Positions 6,594-9,903 of a stretch of DNA of 9,903 nucleotides are shown here, one piece after another. Position numbers and translations under genes: made by a program. Positions within the stretch are counted from its first letter, which is position 1; the number at the start of each line of letters is the position of its first letter. Below the pieces are notes generated by a model. It was given only the letters and a program-made list of their open reading frames with translations, was not told the DNA's origin and did no database searches. The DNA is taken from contig CAYSAG010000195.1 in NCBI GenBank assembly GCA_964428935.1, positions 1 through 9,903 of the forward strand, given 5' to 3'. The stretch is from JAADHY01 sp964428935 (lineage in GTDB: Bacteria > Planctomycetota > Planctomycetia > Planctomycetales > Planctomycetaceae).

Positions 6594-7529
6594 TCAGCCG
6601 CGCAGCGCCCGAGCGTGGCACTCGACCGAGTTCGCCAGCCCTTCCAGGTGGTAGCCGCCTTCCAGCACGCTGACCACCCGGCCGTTGCAGTACTGTTCGG
6701 CCACCTCCAGCACGTACTTCGTCAGCTCCGTGTAGTCTTCGGCTTCCAGGCCGAGCGAGCCAATGGGGTCGGCCGTGTGAGCGTCGAAGCCCGCGCTGAC
6801 CAACACCAGCTCCGGCTTGCACCGTCTCGCGGCGTCCCGCAACACTTGCCGGAACTTCCGCCGGTACTCCTCGCGCGGCGTTCCGAACGGCAGCGGCAGG
6901 TTGAACGTCGTTCCCAGGCCCGGGCCGGTCCCGATTTCTTTCTCGCGGCCTGTGCCCGGGTAGAACGGGTACCGGTGGACGGAGAAAAACACCACACGCG
7001 GGTCGTCGTAGAAGATGGCCTGCGTCCCGTTTCCGTGGTGCACGTCCCAGTCAACAATCAGCACGCGCTCGAGTCCGTGCTCGGCCAAGGCGTGAGCCGC
7101 CGCGCAGGCCACGTTGTTGAACAGACAAAACCCCATGGCTCGGTCGCGCGTTGCGTGGTGACCGGGCGGCCGAACCAGGCACAGAGCCCGGTCGGCGTCG
7201 CCGGTCAAGACCCGGTCCACCGCTTCGCACGCCGCCTGGACGGCGCACAGAGCCACTCGGTACGACTCGGGACTCACCACCGTGTCGGCCTCAATTCGTC
7301 CCCCGCCCTGGCTCGCCAGTGACCGCACCCGCTCGACCAGCCTCCGGCTGTGAACCCGGACCACCCGCTCCTCGGCCGCCGGTTGCACCTTCCCCGTTGG
7401 AACCCCGTCGACCAGCGAGGCGGCTTGCAGTCGTTCGTAAACAACGCGCAGCCGGTCCGCGTTCTCCGGGTGCCGGCCGGTTTCGTGCTCCGTGAAGTAC
7501 CAGTCTGCCAGGACCGCAAGCTTCGACAA
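6594..7529 (-). CDS. Histone deacetylase-family zinc amidohydrolase (class II-like)
   Basis: The 311-residue protein carries the arginase/deacetylase fold of histone deacetylases, acetoin-utilisation proteins and acetylpolyamine amidohydrolases. These enzymes use a zinc ion to remove acetyl groups from lysine side chains or polyamines. Motifs in order: EHETGRHPENADR (14-26), RPPGHHA with H124 and H125 as the catalytic histidine pair, DWDVHHGNGT with zinc ligands D162 and H164, SAGFDAH with zinc ligand D249, and EGGY with transition-state Tyr Y293. All key residues are intact, so an active enzyme is expected; the substrate in this organism is unknown. I chose TTG at 7529 because AAGGA lies 7 bases upstream and the protein then starts MSKLAVLADWYF, as usual for the family; a TTG at 7550 would add seven residues and has no such site. 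The isomerase-like gene upstream lies on the same strand, 322 bases away. Confidence 0.95.
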   Translation of the reverse strand: MSKLAVLADWYFTEHETGRHPENADRLRVVYERLQAASLVDGVPTGKVQPAAEERVVRVHSRRLVERVRSLASQGGGRIEADTVVSPESYRVALCAVQAACEAVDRVLTGDADRALCLVRPPGHHATRDRAMGFCLFNNVACAAAHALAEHGLERVLIVDWDVHHGNGTQAIFYDDPRVVFFSVHRYPFYPGTGREKEIGTGPGLGTTFNLPLPFGTPREEYRRKFRQVLRDAARRCKPELVLVSAGFDAHTADPIGSLGLEAEDYTELTKYVLEVAEQYCNGRVVSVLEGGYHLEGLANSVECHARALRG

Positions 7530-7851
7530 CGGAGGTTCCTTCGCAAGCAAGACTCGGGAGGCTCAGCTCAGAAGAAGGCAACCCAGCCCGCCGAGGACCG
7601 GGCTTCGGCTGTTCGGGGCGCCGTCGCGCACTCGACCGAAGCCACTCGCCCAAAGACGCTCGAGCCCGCCGACTCAACGGCAACACCGTCACGCAACTTC
7701 CGCCTGGCTCGCGACGGCGCCGTCCGGGCGGACCCGACTCACTGCCCGGTCCCTTTCGGTAGCCCAAGAATGATTTTGAGCTTTTCCAATGACGCTCACA
7801 AGGGCCCGCCCCCAGCGGCCGCCAGTTCCCAGCGGCCGGCCCCAACGCCGT
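7530..7851. other. Intergenic region between isomerase-like and deacetylase-like genes
   Basis: I see no supported gene in these 322 bases. There is a 6-bp stem AGCCCG/CGGGCT (7585-7590 with 7599-7604, 8-base loop). An 11-bp direct repeat CCCAGCGGCCG lies at 7811-7821 and 7828-7838, just after the isomerase-like gene ends, and its CGGCCG cores could pair with each other. The open frames crossing the region are Arg/Pro/Ser-rich and look non-coding. Confidence 0.5.
7537..7541 (-). promoter_or_regulatory. Ribosome binding site deciding the TTG start
   Basis: AAGGA on the minus strand lies 7 bases before TTG 7529-7527. No ATG or GTG is placed suitably, so this site supports a TTG start for the deacetylase-like gene. 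Confidence 0.65.
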
Positions 7852-8595
7852 TCACAGCAACGTCTCCAGCAACATTCGAAGCTTGCGCATTTCCAAGGGT
7901 CGGTCGGCTTCCGGCACCATTTCCGGGAAAAGGTCGACCGACAGCAGACGCTTGTAGCCGTGCCGACGCAAACGTCCCACCAAGTGGCTGTAGTCCACTT
8001 CCCCCAAGCCAGTGGGAACCTGAAGAGACTGTTTCGAGGTGTCTCGCAAATGGACGTGGTAGACGTAGGGGAAGGTGATTTCCAGCGGAGCGGGCCGACG
8101 AGCACCGCAAATGTAGTAGCTGGGGTCCAGCGTCAGCCCCAAGCCTCGAATGGACTGACACAGCTCGACGGCCGTGTGAATGTCCTCGGTCAGGTCGCCC
8201 GTCCGGGTCTTGATCGACAGGCTGATTCCTTCTTGCATGGCTGCCGCCAAGAAGGCCTTCAGCCGGTCGACCTCGGCGTTGAACGGCGTTCCCAAAGGCG
8301 AGGCCGGCACGGTCAGTTGAGCAATTCGCAGCATTTTGCAGAAGCGGACCACGCCTTGGAACGTCTCCTGGTCCACGTCGTGCTCCAGGTGGACGGCTGC
8401 CGGCGTCAGGCGAACGGCTTCCCGCAGCGAAGCAACGACCTTCTCCGGCTGCGAGCAGACTTGCGACGGCTTCAGGTGGTCGCTCTTTTCATTCAGCCAC
8501 AGCTCGACCTTGTCGTACTCCAGGTCCTCAATCCTTCGGCAGGCCTCGACCAGGTCCAGGTCGGCGAAGCAGTGTGTGGAAGCAGCGACAAACAC
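7852..8595 (-). CDS. Sugar phosphate isomerase/epimerase-like TIM-barrel protein
   Basis: The 247-residue product belongs to the xylose isomerase-like / AP endonuclease family 2 barrel superfamily, which includes metal-dependent sugar epimerases, IolE-like dehydratases and many uncharacterised members. Recognisable strands are MFVAASTHCFADLDLVEA (1-18), YDKVELWL (27-34), LGLTLDPSYYICG (152-164), YVYHVHLRDT (177-186) and LLSVDLFPE (217-225). It has no signal peptide and should be cytoplasmic. Several usual metal-ligand positions look altered: a lysine (K129 in SLSIKTRTG) where a Glu is common, Tyr160 in place of His after LDPS, and Asp221 in place of the last Glu; D157 and H182 remain. The reaction therefore cannot be assigned. 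The GTG at 8595 gives the family N-terminus. AAGGAG overlaps the start codon, and GGGAGA 9 bases upstream is the more plausible ribosome site. Confidence 0.88.
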   Translation of the reverse strand: MFVAASTHCFADLDLVEACRRIEDLEYDKVELWLNEKSDHLKPSQVCSQPEKVVASLREAVRLTPAAVHLEHDVDQETFQGVVRFCKMLRIAQLTVPASPLGTPFNAEVDRLKAFLAAAMQEGISLSIKTRTGDLTEDIHTAVELCQSIRGLGLTLDPSYYICGARRPAPLEITFPYVYHVHLRDTSKQSLQVPTGLGEVDYSHLVGRLRRHGYKRLLSVDLFPEMVPEADRPLEMRKLRMLLETLL

Positions 8596-8752
8596 TCCTT
8601 TGCGTCTCCCGTTTTCTTTGCGCGAAGCAGTCCGGTGGGTGGAGGCACCAGTGGCGAGACGTGCCGACAGAGCTCACCGCCACGCTGCTCAAAGCCTTTC
8701 CCGCCAACCAATTGCGTTCAAAAGGCCGTCGACGAGCTCTGTTGCGGGGGAG

Positions 8753-8872
8753 CGGTAATTTATTCCGATTGTGCCGATTCTGCAAGGCCGACGAGTTCTG
8801 TCCGACGCGACGGTTGAGCTCTTCGTACGGATTGTTCGAATTTCGACGGCTCACGTGCCGATTAAATTACCG
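8753..8872. repeat. 120-bp segment with perfect 10-bp AT-rich inverted ends
   Basis: CGGTAATTTA (8753-8762) is matched exactly by its reverse complement TAAATTACCG (8863-8872). The AT-rich arms stand out in GC-rich surroundings. Inside, GTGCCGATT occurs twice on the plus strand (8771-8779 and 8855-8863). There is no clear target duplication, so mobile element, paired operator sites and structured RNA are all possible. Confidence 0.6.
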
Positions 8873-9323
8873 TGAGGGTGTCTGGGGAGTGGGGCGGCCT
8901 CGCTGTGTCGTGGCCTTTTGCCAAGGGGCGAGGTTCACCGGCGAGACGGCCGTCGTCCCTCGACGTGCCTGCCAGCCGGCTCGTCGCGGCCACGGAAGGC
9001 TGAGACGGCGTGCGGCAAGACACGTTCGGTTCGCAGACGCCCCGACGGACCCGAGTGAAAAGCAGCGGCGCCTGTTTGCCCCGGTCGACGCACTCCGGCC
9101 ACCACCCGGAGCGGTCGACGGAAGCAAGACGCCGACGCGACAAGCCGCGCCGACTGGCCCAGCCACCGGCGCGGCGAGCCCGTGTCTCGGCGCAAGACGC
9201 TCGGCGTGGGCACGCCGTGGCGACGGAAAAAAACGGCTTCACGAGCACCGCTCCCAGCAAGCCGCTGGACGGCGCGTCGACCGGAACGCAAACGCAAAGG
9301 CAACGTGTCGAAAGCCGACAGAC

Positions 9324-9330
9324 AGGGGGA
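9324..9330 (+). promoter_or_regulatory. Ribosome binding site for the Cys-rich exported protein
   Basis: AGGGGGA ends 5 bases before ATG 9336. It matches the site before the GH95 gene and supports the existence and start of this gene. Confidence 0.65.
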
Positions 9331-9335
9331 AAACC

Positions 9336-9903
9336 ATGCGTAAGGTTTCGCTGTGGGTGGGGGTTGGTCTGGTCGCTTCAGGGCTCTTGTTGTGGCAAGT
9401 CGGTCGAGCGGACGCGGCTGGCCCTGGACCAAGCTGGCAGACCTCAGGCCGTCCGGCCGGTGTGCAGTTTCTTCCGGTTCGAGTGGACTCGGCCAGAGGA
9501 CAACTGGTCTTCGTGCAGGGGCCACCCAGTTACGGCCACGCGGCCGAGGGACCACCGACCTTCACGCCGCCTGCGGCCGGACAAATTTGCACGGCGAGCG
9601 GAGCGGGCGCTGGGGCCCGCTCTTGCCGCCACTGCCAAGCGTCTGAAGGCGGCGTGTTGGACGGACTGAAGCGTCTGTTCGGCAACGACGACCCGTTCGT
9701 CTGCCCCCACGGCTTGCTCTGCCGCCACGGGACCGGCTGCCCCATTTGCTGCCGACCGAAGTACTGGGGACCGACTCACCACCACACGTACTACTACGCG
9801 CCGCCACGCGGGCTGGTCTACCCGCCGCAAAACCTGCGACCGGCCATTGTCCAGTACCCGTTCTACACAGTGAAAGGCCCAACCGACTTCTTCTACAACG
9901 AGT
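9336..9903 (+). CDS. Exported Cys/His-rich protein, function unknown (partial at right edge)
   Basis: The frame runs from ATG 9336 to the window end without a stop, 189 codons plus one base. Residues 1-27 are a clear signal peptide (MRKVSLWVGVGLVASGLLLW, cleavage likely after ADA at 25-27). A Gly/Pro/Ala-rich stretch follows (28-95). Then comes a cysteine cluster: C97-x2-C100, C123-x5-C129-x5-C135-x2-C138-C139, with H99, H125 and H131 among them, suggesting a metal-binding knot or several disulfides. After that the chain is Tyr/Pro/His-rich (THHHTYYYAPPRGLVYPP, 147-164) and reads on through VQYPFYTVKGPTDFFYN. I recall similar exported Cys-rich proteins with such tails from planctomycetes, all without assigned function. 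A surface, wall or matrix role is a guess from composition. The gene stands alone after a 740-bp gap. Confidence 0.85.
   Translation, partial: MRKVSLWVGVGLVASGLLLWQVGRADAAGPGPSWQTSGRPAGVQFLPVRVDSARGQLVFVQGPPSYGHAAEGPPTFTPPAAGQICTASGAGAGARSCRHCQASEGGVLDGLKRLFGNDDPFVCPHGLLCRHGTGCPICCRPKYWGPTHHHTYYYAPPRGLVYPPQNLRPAIVQYPFYTVKGPTDFFYNE

Larger units (their letters stand above)
8596..9335. other. Long divergent gap without a supported gene
   Basis: These 740 bases separate the minus-strand isomerase-like gene from the plus-strand Cys-rich gene. Open frames on both strands are Arg/Ser/Pro-rich and resemble no family I know. The stretch holds a 120-bp segment with inverted ends (8753-8872), a solo sequence resembling a MITE end (8874-8892), a possible stem-loop CCTCGC/GCGAGG (8898-8903 with 8928-8933, enclosing a TGGC/GCCA stem) and a 7-bp hairpin CGGCGTG/CACGCCG (9202-9217). 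Promoters for both flanking genes must lie here or further out; none was clear enough to call. Confidence 0.5.

Noticed and set aside
6615..7322. 235-codon plus-strand frame antisense to the deacetylase-like gene
   Set aside because: The minus strand carries every histone deacetylase-family motif; the antisense translation has no features.
7789..8817. 342-codon plus-strand frame antisense to the isomerase-like gene
   Set aside because: The minus-strand product has clear TIM-barrel family motifs, while this translation is Gln/Arg/Val-rich and unrecognisable.
8820..8860. Possible tRNA T-loop (GTTCGAATT near 8833)
   Set aside because: The flanking bases do not form the T stem, and no acceptor or anticodon arm could be found.
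9202..9233. Hairpin followed by an A-run as a terminator
   Set aside because: On the plus strand the run is A, not T; on the minus strand the T-run precedes the hairpin, so it is not a rho-independent terminator in either direction.
8935..9669. Overlapping open frames of about 200 codons on both strands at the right end
   Set aside because: They are Arg/Ser/Pro-rich, and the plus-strand frame from 9336 with signal peptide and ribosome site explains the coding part.

Overview
The window is GC-rich and gene-dense. It looks like part of a planctomycete chromosome, probably of the Pirellula/Thermogutta kind. I base this on an exported prenyltransferase/squalene-oxidase-repeat protein, a xylose-isomerase-like TIM-barrel protein opening MFVAASTHCF, a Cys-rich exported protein ending in a Pro/Tyr-rich tail, and short dispersed GC-rich hairpin repeats between genes. 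All of these are familiar from that phylum. The assignment is recognition from memory, not a search result.

Layout, left to right. Positions 1-273 (+) are a possible C-terminal end of an upstream protein with a Pro-rich pentapeptide-repeat tail. Positions 292-1503 (+) encode a ribonuclease D-like 3'-5' exonuclease with an HRDC domain. Next comes a convergent gap holding a 139-bp MITE-like insertion (1561-1699) with terminal inverted repeats and a perfect 9-bp target duplication. Positions 4158-1789 (-) encode an exported GH95 alpha-L-fucosidase-type glycosidase with all its catalytic residues. A 351-bp divergent gap follows. Positions 4510-5031 (+) encode a YbaK/ProX-type aminoacyl-tRNA deacylase-like protein, and 70 bp further on, 5102-6169 (+) encodes an exported alpha-barrel protein of unknown function. 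The convergent gap 6170-6593 carries 31-bp tandem hairpin repeats. Positions 7529-6594 (-) encode a class II-type histone deacetylase-family zinc hydrolase starting at TTG. Positions 8595-7852 (-) encode a sugar phosphate isomerase/epimerase-like protein starting at GTG. A long 740-bp gap contains a 120-bp segment with perfect 10-bp inverted ends, followed one base later by a sequence resembling a MITE end. Positions 9336-9903 (+) are the start of an exported Cys/His-rich protein that runs off the right edge.

The genes do not form an obvious single pathway: RNA processing, exported carbohydrate breakdown, tRNA proofreading, protein or polyamine deacetylation and sugar metabolism sit side by side. 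I found no defence system, CRISPR array, tRNA, rRNA or complete insertion sequence. The least explained items are the MITE-like element, the 120-bp palindrome-ended segment, the Cys-rich exported protein and the pentapeptide tail.
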